Shown here: positions 1 through 8,204 of the stretch, piece after piece
Position numbering within the stretch: position 1 is the stretch's first letter
Layout: each line of letters begins with the position of its first letter
Source of the DNA: an uncultured Lachnospiraceae bacterium
Lineage (GTDB): Bacteria; Bacillota; Clostridia; Lachnospirales; Lachnospiraceae
Assembly (NCBI GenBank): GCA_902489645.1
Contig: CABUAW010000020.1
Coordinates: 1 to 38,060 of the forward strand
Direction: 5' to 3'
DNA: 38,060 bases
Position numbers and translations under genes: made by a program
The notes under the pieces: generated by a model
Told to the model about the DNA's origin: nothing
The model's database searches: none
What the model saw: only the letters and a program-made list of their open reading frames with translations

Positions 1-2
1 AG

Positions 3-1730
3 AACGTATGGCGTCAGGCTGATACCTATAACGTACCGAGAATGGCATTCATCAACAAGATGGATATTTTGGGTGCCAACTTCTACGGTGCGGTAGAGCA
101 GATTAAAACAAGACTTGGAAAGAACGCAATCGTTCTCCAGCTGCCAATCGGTAAAGAAGATGAATTCAAAGGAATCATCGACCTGTTTGAAATGAAAGCC
201 TACATTTACAATGATGAAAAGGGCGAGAGCATTTCCATCACAGATGTTCCGGAGGATATGCAGGATGATGCAGAACTTTACCGTACAGAACTTATTGAAA
301 AAATCTGTGAATTAGACGACGATTTAATGTTAGCTTATCTGGAAGGTGAAGAACCGTCCGTAGACGAACTGAAAGCAGCTCTTCGTAAGGCTACTTGCGA
401 ATGTACAGCCGTTCCGGTATGCTGTGGTTCCGCTTACAGAAACAAAGGCGTTCAGAAGCTTCTTGATGCTATCGTTGAATATATGCCGGCTCCAACCGAT
501 ATTCCTGCCATCACAGGTGTGGATGAAGACGGTAATGAAGTAGAAAGACATTCTTCCGATGAAGAACCTTTCTCAGCCCTGGCCTTTAAGATTATGGCAG
601 ACCCATTCGTAGGTAAACTGGCATTCTTCCGCGTTTACTCCGGTACAATGAACTCCGGTTCCTATGTATTAAATGCGACAAAGGGCAAAAAAGAACGTGT
701 TGGCCGTATCCTTCAGATGCATGCGAACAAGAGACAGGAACTTGACAAAGTGTATTCCGGTGATATCGCCGCTGCTGTTGGTTTCAAATTAACAACAACA
801 GGTGATACAATCTGTGACGAACAGCATCCGGTTATTCTGGAATCCATGGAATTCCCGGAACCGGTTATCGAGCTTGCTATCGAGCCTAAGACAAAAGCCG
901 GCCAGGGTAAGATGGGTGAAGCTTTGGCAAAACTTGCTGAAGAAGACCCGACATTCCGCGCGCATACGGACCCGGAAACAGGACAGACCATTATCGCCGG
1001 TATGGGTGAGCTTCATCTGGAAATTATCGTAGACAGACTTTTACGTGAATTCAAGGTTGAAGCCAATGTAGGCGCGCCTCAGGTTGCTTACAAAGAAACC
1101 TTTACAAAAGCTGTTGACGTTGACAGCAAATATGCAAAACAGTCCGGTGGTCGTGGCCAGTATGGTCATTGTAAAGTTAAATTCGAGCCAATGGACCCGA
1201 ATGCCGAAGAAACATTCAAATTTGAGTCCACCGTTGTCGGCGGTTCTATTCCGAAGGAATATATCCCGGCCGTTGGCGAAGGTATCGAAGAAGCGTCCAA
1301 AGCCGGTATCCTTGGCGGATTCCCTGTATTGGGTGTTCATGCAACTGTATACGATGGTTCTTACCATGAAGTCGACTCTTCTGAAATGGCCTTCCACATT
1401 GCCGGTTCTCTGGCCTTTAAGGATGCCATGAAGAAAGGCAGTCCGGTATTACTTGAGCCAATCATGAAAGTTGAAGTAACTATGCCTGAAGAATACATGG
1501 GTGATGTTATCGGTGATATCAACTCCCGTCGTGGACGTATCGAAGGTATGGAAGACATCGGCGGCGGCAAGATGGTTAAAGCCTATGTTCCGCTGGCTGA
1601 GATGTTTGGTTACTCCACAGACCTTCGTTCCAAGACTCAGGGACGTGGTAACTACTCCATGTTCTTTGAGAGATATGAACAGGTGCCAAAGAGCGTACAG
1701 GAAAAAGTGCTTAACACAAAAGAAAAATAA
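3..1730 (+). CDS. fusA: Elongation factor G, 5' truncated by window edge
   Basis: Ribosomal translocase, a cytoplasmic GTPase that moves tRNA and mRNA after peptide bond formation. The reading frame is open to the left edge, and the first visible codons read NVWRQADTYNVPRMAF, followed by the GTPase G4 motif NKMD. About 575 residues are visible. The family is usually about 690-700 residues, so roughly 120 N-terminal residues with the P-loop lie outside the window. Domain II, the domain IV segment (GGRGQYGHCKVKFEP) and the domain V end (GRGNYSMFFERYEQVP) are all present in normal order. The ATG at 42 is internal methionine, not a start. It is followed by tuf, the usual str-operon arrangement. 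Confidence 0.97.
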   Translation, partial: NVWRQADTYNVPRMAFINKMDILGANFYGAVEQIKTRLGKNAIVLQLPIGKEDEFKGIIDLFEMKAYIYNDEKGESISITDVPEDMQDDAELYRTELIEKICELDDDLMLAYLEGEEPSVDELKAALRKATCECTAVPVCCGSAYRNKGVQKLLDAIVEYMPAPTDIPAITGVDEDGNEVERHSSDEEPFSALAFKIMADPFVGKLAFFRVYSGTMNSGSYVLNATKGKKERVGRILQMHANKRQELDKVYSGDIAAAVGFKLTTTGDTICDEQHPVILESMEFPEPVIELAIEPKTKAGQGKMGEALAKLAEEDPTFRAHTDPETGQTIIAGMGELHLEIIVDRLLREFKVEANVGAPQVAYKETFTKAVDVDSKYAKQSGGRGQYGHCKVKFEPMDPNAEETFKFESTVVGGSIPKEYIPAVGEGIEEASKAGILGGFPVLGVHATVYDGSYHEVDSSEMAFHIAGSLAFKDAMKKGSPVLLEPIMKVEVTMPEEYMGDVIGDINSRRGRIEGMEDIGGGKMVKAYVPLAEMFGYSTDLRSKTQGRGNYSMFFERYEQVPKSVQEKVLNTKEK

Positions 1731-1762
1731 TTATATTGAAGATTAATGAATGAAAAATAGGC

Positions 1763-1791
1763 TTGAATATCTGCGTAAAATGCAATATAAT
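1763..1791 (+). promoter_or_regulatory. Promoter of tuf
   Basis: TTGAAT (1763-1768), a 17-base spacer and a perfect TATAAT (1786-1791), in the gap between fusA and tuf. This gives tuf its own transcription in addition to read-through from fusA. A short GC-rich hairpin (GCCC-GCG-GGGC, 1814-1824) lies in the leader just before the Shine-Dalgarno sequence. Confidence 0.75.
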
Positions 1792-1850
1792 CAAAGATAG
1801 CCGAAAAAATTGAGCCCGCGGGGCGTTTATAAAAAAGGAGGACGTTAAAA

Positions 1851-3038
1851 ATGGCAAAAGCTAAGTTTGACAGAACGAAGCCACATTGTAACATCGGTAC
1901 TATCGGTCACGTTGACCACGGTAAAACAACTTTAACAGCTGCTATCACAAAAGTATTGGCAGAAAGAGTAGAAGGTAACGAAAAAGTAGATTTCGAAAAC
2001 ATCGATAAGGCTCCAGAAGAAAGAGAACGTGGTATCACAATTTCTACAGCACACGTTGAATACCAGACAGCTAACCGTCACTATGCACACGTTGACTGCC
2101 CAGGACATGCCGATTATGTAAAGAACATGATTACTGGTGCTGCTCAGATGGACGGCGCTATCCTCGTTGTTGCTGCTACTGATGGTGTTATGGCTCAGAC
2201 AAAAGAGCATATCTTACTTTCCCGTCAGGTAGGTGTTCCTTACATCGTAGTATTCATGAACAAATGTGATATGGTAGACGATGAAGAATTACTTGAATTA
2301 GTAGAAATGGAAATTACAGAACAGCTTGAAGAATATGAATTCGAAGGCTGCCCAATCATCAAAGGTTCTGCTTTAAAAGCTCTTGAAGACCCTAGCAGCG
2401 AATGGGGCGACAAGATTATGGAACTTATGGATACAGTTGACAGCTATATTCCAGACCCACAGCGTGCTACAGACCAGCCATTCCTTATGCCAGTTGAGGA
2501 CGTATTCTCCATCACAGGCCGTGGTACAGTTGCTACAGGTAGAGTAGAACGTGGTACACTTCACCTTTCCGAAGAAGTTGAAATCGTTGGTGTTAAAGAA
2601 GATACACGTAAAGTTGTTGTTACTGGTATCGAAATGTTCCGTAAATTACTTGACGAAGCTCAGGCTGGTGATAACATTGGCTGCTTACTTCGTGGTGTTC
2701 AGAGAAATGAAATCGAAAGAGGACAGGTTCTTGCAAAACCAGGCAGTGTTCATCCACACAAAAAATTCACAGCTCAGGTTTACGTATTAACAAAAGATGA
2801 AGGTGGCCGTCATACACCATTCTTCAACAACTACAGACCACAGTTCTATTTCAGAACAACAGATATCACAGGTGTTATCAACCTTCCAGAAGGTACAGAA
2901 ATGTGCATGCCTGGTGATAACGTAGAAATGACAATCGAACTGATTCATCCAATTGCTATGGAACAGGGTCTTACTTTCGCTATCCGTGAAGGTGGACGTA
3001 CAGTTGGTTCAGGCCGTGTTGCTACAATCATCGAGTAA
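1851..3038 (+). CDS. tuf: Elongation factor Tu
   Basis: Delivers aminoacyl-tRNA to the ribosome as a GTP complex in the cytoplasm. At 395 residues it is full length for the family. Visible motifs are the P-loop GHVDHGKTT, the switch I region with RGITIS, DCPGH (G3), and NKCD (G4). Domains II and III follow, and the protein ends in VGSGRVATIIE. The start is fixed by AAGGAGG about 8 bases upstream of the ATG. Codon choice is strongly biased (GGT, GTT, GAA, CGT), as expected for a very highly expressed gene. It has its own promoter and is followed by a strong terminator. Confidence 0.98.
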   Translation: MAKAKFDRTKPHCNIGTIGHVDHGKTTLTAAITKVLAERVEGNEKVDFENIDKAPEERERGITISTAHVEYQTANRHYAHVDCPGHADYVKNMITGAAQMDGAILVVAATDGVMAQTKEHILLSRQVGVPYIVVFMNKCDMVDDEELLELVEMEITEQLEEYEFEGCPIIKGSALKALEDPSSEWGDKIMELMDTVDSYIPDPQRATDQPFLMPVEDVFSITGRGTVATGRVERGTLHLSEEVEIVGVKEDTRKVVVTGIEMFRKLLDEAQAGDNIGCLLRGVQRNEIERGQVLAKPGSVHPHKKFTAQVYVLTKDEGGRHTPFFNNYRPQFYFRTTDITGVINLPEGTEMCMPGDNVEMTIELIHPIAMEQGLTFAIREGGRTVGSGRVATIIE

Positions 3039-3072
3039 TCTTTGATTTTGTATCATAGAAACTTGGAATTTA

Positions 3073-3115
3073 GCCGCAATTCCTCATTTTATGAGGAGTT
3101 GCGGTTTTCTTTTTT
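3073..3115 (+). terminator. Rho-independent terminator of tuf
   Basis: Stem CCGCAATTCCTCAT / ATGAGGAGTTGCGG (one G-T pair, short loop), followed directly by a T-rich tract (3105-3115). Confidence 0.9.
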
Positions 3116-3270
3116 CAGGTATTCAGGGAATCATCCAGCAAAGAATAATCAAAACCAATTGCAATATGTTTTTTAGTCGAATACTCGGAATTTGCTGCTT
3201 CATATAAAGGCATTCGGCTACGGTCAGGTGTCTTTTTGGTAGGGGTAGAAAAATTTATAAAACTGTGATA
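3115..3270 (-). pseudogene. Possible C-terminal gene remnant
   Basis: On the minus strand an open stretch ends at a stop at 3115-3117 and reads like protein: ...STPTKKTPDRSRMPLYEAA, then NSEYSTKKHIAIGFDYSLLD. No start codon with a ribosome binding site was found upstream, and the reading passes into AT-rich sequence that looks like the promoter of the next plus-strand gene. It may be the tail of a gene truncated when the island was rearranged. The product is not recognised, and chance open sequence is possible. Confidence 0.22.
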
Positions 3271-3277
3271 CAACAAA

Positions 3278-3307
3278 TTGTAGTATAAATACAATATATG
3301 TTACTAT
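3278..3307 (+). promoter_or_regulatory. Possible promoter of the 283-residue gene
   Basis: TTGTAG (3278-3283), 18 bases, TACTAT (3302-3307), just before the AAAGGAGG ribosome binding site at 3311-3318. The match to consensus is moderate, in very AT-rich sequence. Confidence 0.3.
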
Positions 3308-3334
3308 AGTAAAGGAGGGGAGAGATACTGAAGA

Positions 3335-4186
3335 ATGGGTGATAAAGTATACAAACCTATAGTAAAAGATGGAACTCATCTCATTCGTTCAAAAGATAAT
3401 CCTGACCGTGTTAGGGGATTAACGAGGGACGAGAATAACCAAAACCCAGATATCATTGAATGGGAAGAATATGATGTCGATGATTTAAAAAGTGATGATT
3501 ATGATTCATATCCTTATGGTGAACGGCGTATCCATTTGACGCCGGAACAGGAAGAATTTGCTCGGCAGGTTGGCGAAGCCTTGGGCGCAGCCATTGTTGC
3601 TGGAGGTGTTATACTATTTCGAGAGGTTATTTCTCCGTGGTGGAAGAACACGGCATGGCCTTGGATGAAAGAAAAAAGTGAAAACATTAAAAATACTGTA
3701 AGCAGGAAAAAAGAACAGAAACGAACTGCGGCTACAAAAACCAAGATAAAAAAAGAAACCGCACCTGATAGGCCGCTTGCCGAAGTCTCGTCTCAAATCG
3801 ATAAGGCTTTCGAGCGATTCTATTTTGAAATGGATGAAGAGGAAGCTAAAATCCATATGATGCGGCTGGTTTATCATATGCTCGGCGTAGTAAATGAAAT
3901 CCGAATTATCAGCAACGCTCGTATTCGTAAGGATTGCCATTCAGAGGAATTATGTATCGAGAGGCAGAAAGAATCTGAGAAGTTTTTGTCAGAACGAGTG
4001 GCTATCGGATTTAACCGGTTGCTATCGGACGAGAATTTGCGACTGGATTTGAATACTTCAAGAGAAATGTTTTTGCTGACTGGCGGAGGTGTTCGTCCCA
4101 ATGGTGAGTATATTCCTGTACAGGCGATGAAGATAGAGGAAGCATTAAATGCCATCTCAATTTCGGAACAGGAAAAGTGTGTTTGA
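3335..4186 (+). CDS. Hypothetical protein with one membrane segment
   Basis: 283 residues, function not recognised. Residues 1-75 are very acidic and rich in Asp, Glu and Tyr. Residues about 81-100 (GEALGAAIVAGGVILFREVI) form one hydrophobic segment. It is followed by a Trp-rich stretch (PWWKNTAWPW), then a strongly basic linker (about 112-145, SRKKEQKR). Residues 147-283 look like an alpha-helical soluble domain. This suggests a single-pass protein with the basic side and helical domain in the cytoplasm. An in-frame stop at 3329-3331 rules out a longer start. AAAGGAGGGG lies about 14 bases before the ATG, a little far. It is the first gene of the AT-rich island after tuf and has no clear partner. 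Confidence 0.75.
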   Translation: MGDKVYKPIVKDGTHLIRSKDNPDRVRGLTRDENNQNPDIIEWEEYDVDDLKSDDYDSYPYGERRIHLTPEQEEFARQVGEALGAAIVAGGVILFREVISPWWKNTAWPWMKEKSENIKNTVSRKKEQKRTAATKTKIKKETAPDRPLAEVSSQIDKAFERFYFEMDEEEAKIHMMRLVYHMLGVVNEIRIISNARIRKDCHSEELCIERQKESEKFLSERVAIGFNRLLSDENLRLDLNTSREMFLLTGGGVRPNGEYIPVQAMKIEEALNAISISEQEKCV

Positions 4187-4507
4187 TTTTATAAAAAGGA
4201 TTGTAACCTTCATACCATTCTTAGATTGCCTGCAGGAATTTTCTGCGCAAATGGCGTAAATGCAGATGTACTGTTGTTTGATAGGGGGAGCTTGCGAAAG
4301 ATATTTGTGGATTGTTATTGCTCTGGACATGAATAGGATAGAAAAGGCCGTGAAGATAAAAATCCGATGTAATTCATATCGAAGAAGAACGCTGCGAGTT
4401 AACAGGGCTGGCAAAGCAGGAATTCTGGGTCAAGGGGGTTAATTTTGATGATTAGTAATTTATTTGTATAAATTGGCAAAAATAATATCAAGGAAGGAAT
4501 GTGTCAA
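4187..4507 (+). other. Gene-poor stretch with a possible coding remnant
   Basis: 320 bases without a convincing gene. A 60-codon open frame (4260-4442) has no ribosome binding site and odd composition. In another frame, 4360-4455 reads KSDVIHIEEERCELTGLAKQ, then EFWVKGVNFDD and a stop, which looks like the C-terminus of a lost gene. The end of the stretch (4441-4507) is AT-rich and must hold the promoter of the next gene. No clean -35/-10 pair stands out. Confidence 0.35.
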
Positions 4508-5979
4508 ATGGATATAAAGCAGTTGATTGGTGAAGCAACTGAATATGATAAGAAAGCAGAACTGGAGTCCAAGCGTCCTAAAAGCTGGTGCAAGAGTATT
4601 AGTGCGTTTGCTAATGGGATAGGTGGAACTCTGGTTTTTGGCGTCACGAATGATGATGAATTTATCGGATTACCCAACGCAGAAAAAGATGCAGAGCTTA
4701 TTAGTGAACATATTAAGGTGCATTTGAATCCAATTCCTGATTTTGTGTTAAGTTTTAAAAATATTGATGATAAAAAATTTGTGATTGTTAATGTTAATGC
4801 AGGAAACCAAACACCATACTATTATGAAGGTGACGGACAGCTGATTGCATATGTAAGGGTTGGTAATGAGAGCATTCCTGCTGACTCTATAAAACTTCGT
4901 GAACTTGTATTAAAGGGAAGCGGAGAAACTTATGATGCCTTGAAGTCAAAATACGAATATTCTAATATGGCATTTACAAAACTAAAATCAGTGTACAAGC
5001 AGCGTACGGAAATACTTTTGAGGATTCGGATTATGAATCTTTTGGAATTGTGGACGAGAATGGTAATTTGACTAATGCTGGAGCATTATTGGCAGATGAA
5101 TCACCGATAAGACATTCCAGGCTTTTCTGTACCAGATGGAACGGTTTAGATAAAGCATCGGGAATTGTAGATGCTTTGGATGATAAAGAGTATTCTGGTG
5201 GACTGGTAAATTTATTACAGGCTGGATTGGATTTTGTAACCAATAATTCAAAGAAAGCCTGGAGAAAGACAAATGATGGAAGGGTTGAGATGCCTGAATA
5301 TCCGGAACGTGCAGTTTTAGAGGGACTTGTGAATGCATTGATACACAGAAGTTATTTACAAACCGGTAGTGAGGTTCATATTGATATGTTTGATGACCGT
5401 ATAGAGATTTATTCTCCTGGTGGAATGGTAAGCGGTATCTCTTTGAAAGATAAGGATATTATGAAGATTCCGTCCAAACGAAGGAATCCCGTTTTGGCAG
5501 ACATATTTAATCGTTTAAGATATATGGAGCGTCGTGGCAGTGGATTCAAGAAAATCATGTTGGATTATGAGGAACAACCGGGTTATTCAGAAAAATTCAG
5601 ACCTTTGTTTGAAGCGGATAATGATGACTTTTTACTGACATTATTTAATTTGAATTATTTGGCAGAAGAAAATGTCGGAGAAAATGTCGGAGAAAATGTC
5701 GGAGAAAATGTCGGAGAAAATGTCGGAGAAGATTTAGACAATATTTTGGAAACAAGGATAAAAGCTCTTTGGAGCAATTGTTCTCCGAAAAAAATCAATA
5801 AAGTTGTAATTATACTGCGTTTGATGTTAGATAATCCGTATGTTTCGGCGGATGAATTGAAGCATGAGTTAGGACTAACAGATAGAACTGTTGAGCGATA
5901 TATTTCAGATATGAAAAAACATGATATCATTGAAAGATTAGGACCGGACAAAGGTGGTTTGTGGAAGGTTTTAGTATAA
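4508..5979 (+). pseudogene. AlbA_2 / ATP-binding HTH regulator, frameshifted
   Basis: Two overlapping open frames form one protein of about 490 residues. The first (to 5071) carries an AlbA_2-type domain, with EYDKKAELESK and then SAFANGIGGTLVFGV. The second (open from about 5010, to 5979) carries the HATPase_c_4-like part (EYPERAVLEGLVNALIHRSY; DRIEIYSPGGM; RRNPVLADIF; ERRGSGF), an ENVG repeat, and a C-terminal winged-helix segment (SADELKHELGLTDRTVERYI). Restoring one G in ACGGAAAT at 5006-5013 joins them without a gap, so a single-base deletion is the simplest reading. The start at 4508 has AAGGAAGG 10 bases upstream; the ATG at 4499 abuts that sequence and is unlikely. A GTG at 5050 has no ribosome binding site. 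Family members are putative transcriptional regulators or ATP-binding proteins, often in accessory regions. It could also be a sequencing error. Confidence 0.85.
5668..5727 (+). repeat. 12-base tandem repeat encoding (ENVG)5
   Basis: Five exact head-to-tail copies of GAAAATGTCGGA, followed by a sixth partial copy (GAA GAT). The unit is a multiple of three, so gain or loss of copies changes linker length without breaking the frame. It separates the ATP-binding part from the C-terminal winged-helix segment. Confidence 0.95.
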
Positions 5980-5984
5980 ATAAA

Positions 5985-6028
5985 TGTAATCTTCGACAAA
6001 TCGATTCTGACCTTTGGCGGAGATTACA
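5985..6028. other. Inverted repeat TGTAATCT / AGATTACA
   Basis: A perfect 8-base inverted repeat (5985-5992 and 6021-6028) with a 28-base loop, just after the frameshifted gene. No T-run follows on either strand, so it is not a standard terminator. It may be an operator or an RNA structure in the leader of the next gene. Confidence 0.4.
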
Positions 6029-6079
6029 GGAAAAAGATTAGTGTAAAAAGTGCGATAATTATATTAAAGAATAAATGCT

Positions 6080-7585
6080 ATGGAGAAAAAATTAATGAGT
6101 CTATTGATTGAACAGCTTTTTAAAGTGTCTATATGGGGGATATTACCTGTTTTGTTGGCATTTATAGTGTTTTTGTGTACTATTATAATTAAGTTCATGA
6201 AAAAAGAAAGAGTAAATCCCGTTGAAAAGCTTTGCAATGAAAAGAAATTTAATAAAATTGAAAAAATACATTCCCAAGTCGACTATTTATCAGAAATATA
6301 TTTATTTGTCTGTGTCACTTTGGGGATTATTCCGTTTGTAGCTTTATTTAATGCACAATATGACTTATACATTTATGAAATGATTAAGAGGATAGATGTG
6401 GTAAGTAGTGTTGTAATCGGATTGACAGCAATTGCGGTTACGATGGCGGTTGTTGTAATATTGTTTGACAAAAGATATTATATAGTCTTTTCAATTCGTG
6501 AAGTTTTGCAAAAATATAAGTTCGCTGAATGCCTGATTATTGTTAGTACTTCTTGCGTATTGGTATCGGTAGATACGCTGACATTGTTAAATGGGAAAAT
6601 AGATTCATACTTCGATGTAGCAAGATTTATGGTGCTTGAAATTGCAACTATATATAATATTGTAGGTAATACATATATATTGGGAGTAATCATCAATATT
6701 ATGTTTCTGGAGCAGAAAAGTGAACTTAGTCTATTGGGAAAGTTATATAGAAGATTTTGGTTGTATAGAATAGATACATCACATTTTAAAGATAAAAAGA
6801 ACTGGAACAAAGATGTAGTGGAGATTAATGTAGAGTATTTATTAGAACGATATATAAACATATGTAAACACAAAAAAATTGTCAAGATTAAAAGTATGGA
6901 ATTTGTAACAACAATGGCGTGTTATAAGGAGAAATGGTATAGCAAAGCTAGAGATAAATTTGTTCGAATGATGTTATTTCTTCTTTTGATAAGCATTGTT
7001 ATTGATGTTATAGTATTAAAAGAGAATTGTGTGCGGATAATCAGCTTTAATATTATAGTGACAGCTGTTTCTATAATATTTGCGTGTATTGGCATACAAA
7101 GTCTTCAATTGGTGATAATGCAATTTTATTCGGATACTTGGGGATATTATCTAAATATAAATGATAATAAAGAATTATTTGTTCCGAGAGTTGCTTTAAG
7201 GAAGAATAATATTTATGACAAATATATAATGAGAATGAATAGTTTAAATGCATTCTTTTATATTTGGGTAAACGATGTTGATAAAAAGAAACGTTCCATT
7301 AAGGATGAGTTTAAAAGAATTATTTCACGTTTGGAAGTTTTGGAAGAAAAGACTATGGTGACATATTTTCCAGTTTTTACGATTGGTTATTTTCTTTACG
7401 AAAAAAATATTAAAGTCCATAAGATAAAAGATATTTATAGCGAGATGGTAGCACAGGAAAATAATCAATACCTGTTTGAAAGAATGATACATAGCCAAGT
7501 TTTTTATTTGACAAAGAATACTGGTAAGGAAATATATGAATATAGAAATAGGTTAAATGAATATTTACAATGGATAGCTGGTTAG
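6080..7585 (+). CDS. Hypothetical multi-pass membrane protein
   Basis: 501 residues, function not recognised. About seven hydrophobic segments are visible, near residues 18-38, 72-92, 108-130, 148-168, 185-210, 296-314 and 324-346. A charged loop of about 80 residues lies between the fifth and sixth. A soluble C-terminal domain of about 150 residues (350-501) is rich in Lys, Tyr and Asn. The gene is very AT-rich, with many ATA and AAA codons, unlike the genes to its right. The first ATG has no ribosome binding site. The ATG at 6095 has GGAG nine bases upstream and may be the true start (496 residues). It is the last gene of the accessory island. Confidence 0.75.
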   Translation: MEKKLMSLLIEQLFKVSIWGILPVLLAFIVFLCTIIIKFMKKERVNPVEKLCNEKKFNKIEKIHSQVDYLSEIYLFVCVTLGIIPFVALFNAQYDLYIYEMIKRIDVVSSVVIGLTAIAVTMAVVVILFDKRYYIVFSIREVLQKYKFAECLIIVSTSCVLVSVDTLTLLNGKIDSYFDVARFMVLEIATIYNIVGNTYILGVIINIMFLEQKSELSLLGKLYRRFWLYRIDTSHFKDKKNWNKDVVEINVEYLLERYINICKHKKIVKIKSMEFVTTMACYKEKWYSKARDKFVRMMLFLLLISIVIDVIVLKENCVRIISFNIIVTAVSIIFACIGIQSLQLVIMQFYSDTWGYYLNINDNKELFVPRVALRKNNIYDKYIMRMNSLNAFFYIWVNDVDKKKRSIKDEFKRIISRLEVLEEKTMVTYFPVFTIGYFLYEKNIKVHKIKDIYSEMVAQENNQYLFERMIHSQVFYLTKNTGKEIYEYRNRLNEYLQWIAG

Positions 7586-7604
7586 TGACAGGGGGGATGA
7601 TATT

Positions 7605-8084
7605 TTGGGAGAACAGGATAAACAACTGGAAACGATTTTTTCTTACTATGATAGTGTGGATAAACCTGCGCCGCAGGAGGAAATTGTGAATTTACTTCGG
7701 GAAATTCAGGAGGTTTGTGGATTTATTTCGCCAGAGATGAAACAACGTGCGGCGGACACACTGGGAGTGAAGGAAGTGGTGCTGACCTGCCTGATTCGTA
7801 GATTTCCGAGCTTAAAAGAGGCCGATTATAAGCATACGGTGACGGTGTGTACCGGGGAACGGTGCGGCAGAAAGCAGGGGATGGAAGTTTATCAAGCCGT
7901 GAAGAGAGAGCTGTCCACATGCGGAGTTCAAGTGCTGTTGAAAACACAAAATTGTCTGAAACAGTGCCGCACGGCTCCGAATTTAATGATTGCCGGGAAA
8001 TTGTACCGTCAGGTGAAGCCGGAGGATATACCTGAATTGTTGTCATTCACCGATTCTGACCGGAGTGAAGGCAAAAATACTTAA
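7605..8084 (+). CDS. NuoE-like thioredoxin-fold [2Fe-2S] protein
   Basis: 159 residues, matching the 24-kDa (NuoE/HndA) subunit family of NADH dehydrogenases and electron-bifurcating hydrogenases. The N-terminal half is a helical bundle (LLREIQEVCGFISPEMK). The C-terminal half is the thioredoxin-like ferredoxin with ligands Cys82 and Cys87 (CTGERC), then Cys117 and Cys121 (CLKQC). The likely start is TTG at 7605, with GGGGGG about 8 bases upstream; the nearby ATG at 7597 is out of frame. No NuoF/NuoG or hydrogenase subunit is adjacent, so the partner must be elsewhere or it acts as a stand-alone electron carrier. Confidence 0.88.
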   Translation: MGEQDKQLETIFSYYDSVDKPAPQEEIVNLLREIQEVCGFISPEMKQRAADTLGVKEVVLTCLIRRFPSLKEADYKHTVTVCTGERCGRKQGMEVYQAVKRELSTCGVQVLLKTQNCLKQCRTAPNLMIAGKLYRQVKPEDIPELLSFTDSDRSEGKNT

Positions 8085-8091
8085 AATCAGC

Positions 8092-8119
8092 TTTAATTTC
8101 GAAGGTTTTCGTGTATAAT
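8092..8119 (+). promoter_or_regulatory. Likely promoter of the symporter gene
   Basis: A perfect TATAAT at 8114-8119 with a weak -35 (TTTAAT, 8092-8097, 16-base spacing). Transcription from here would begin near 8126, upstream of the hairpin at 8148-8189. Confidence 0.5.
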
Positions 8120-8147
8120 AAATCTATAAATAATGAGAAAAAATATG

Positions 8148-8189
8148 CCCCCCGTCAAGCTTGAAATACTTGGCGGAGGGAAATTTTTT
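8148..8189 (+). terminator. Terminator or leader attenuator before the symporter
   Basis: Stem CCCCCCGTCAAG / CTTGGCGGAGGG (one mismatch, one G-T pair), 9-base loop, then a T-run (8184-8189). It ends only 15 bases before the symporter ATG and lies downstream of the TATAAT at 8114. It can end the NuoE-like transcript and could also attenuate the symporter transcript. Confidence 0.75.
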
Positions 8190-8204
8190 CAGGGGGAGTA
8201 AAAA

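Noticed and set aside
4260..4442. 60-codon open frame as a real small gene
   Set aside because: No ribosome binding site, no recognisable pattern, and a competing frame in the same place looks more protein-like.
5000..5070. Programmed ribosomal frameshift joining the two AlbA_2 halves
   Set aside because: No slippery heptamer or following strong stem is visible. Restoring one G gives a continuous family sequence, so a deletion or read error is simpler.
5668..5727. Short tandem repeats as a possible CRISPR array
   Set aside because: The units are 12 bases, exact and contiguous, with no spacers, and they encode ENVG in frame in a protein linker.
5985..6028. Inverted repeat as a terminator
   Set aside because: The loop is 28 bases and no T-run follows on either strand.
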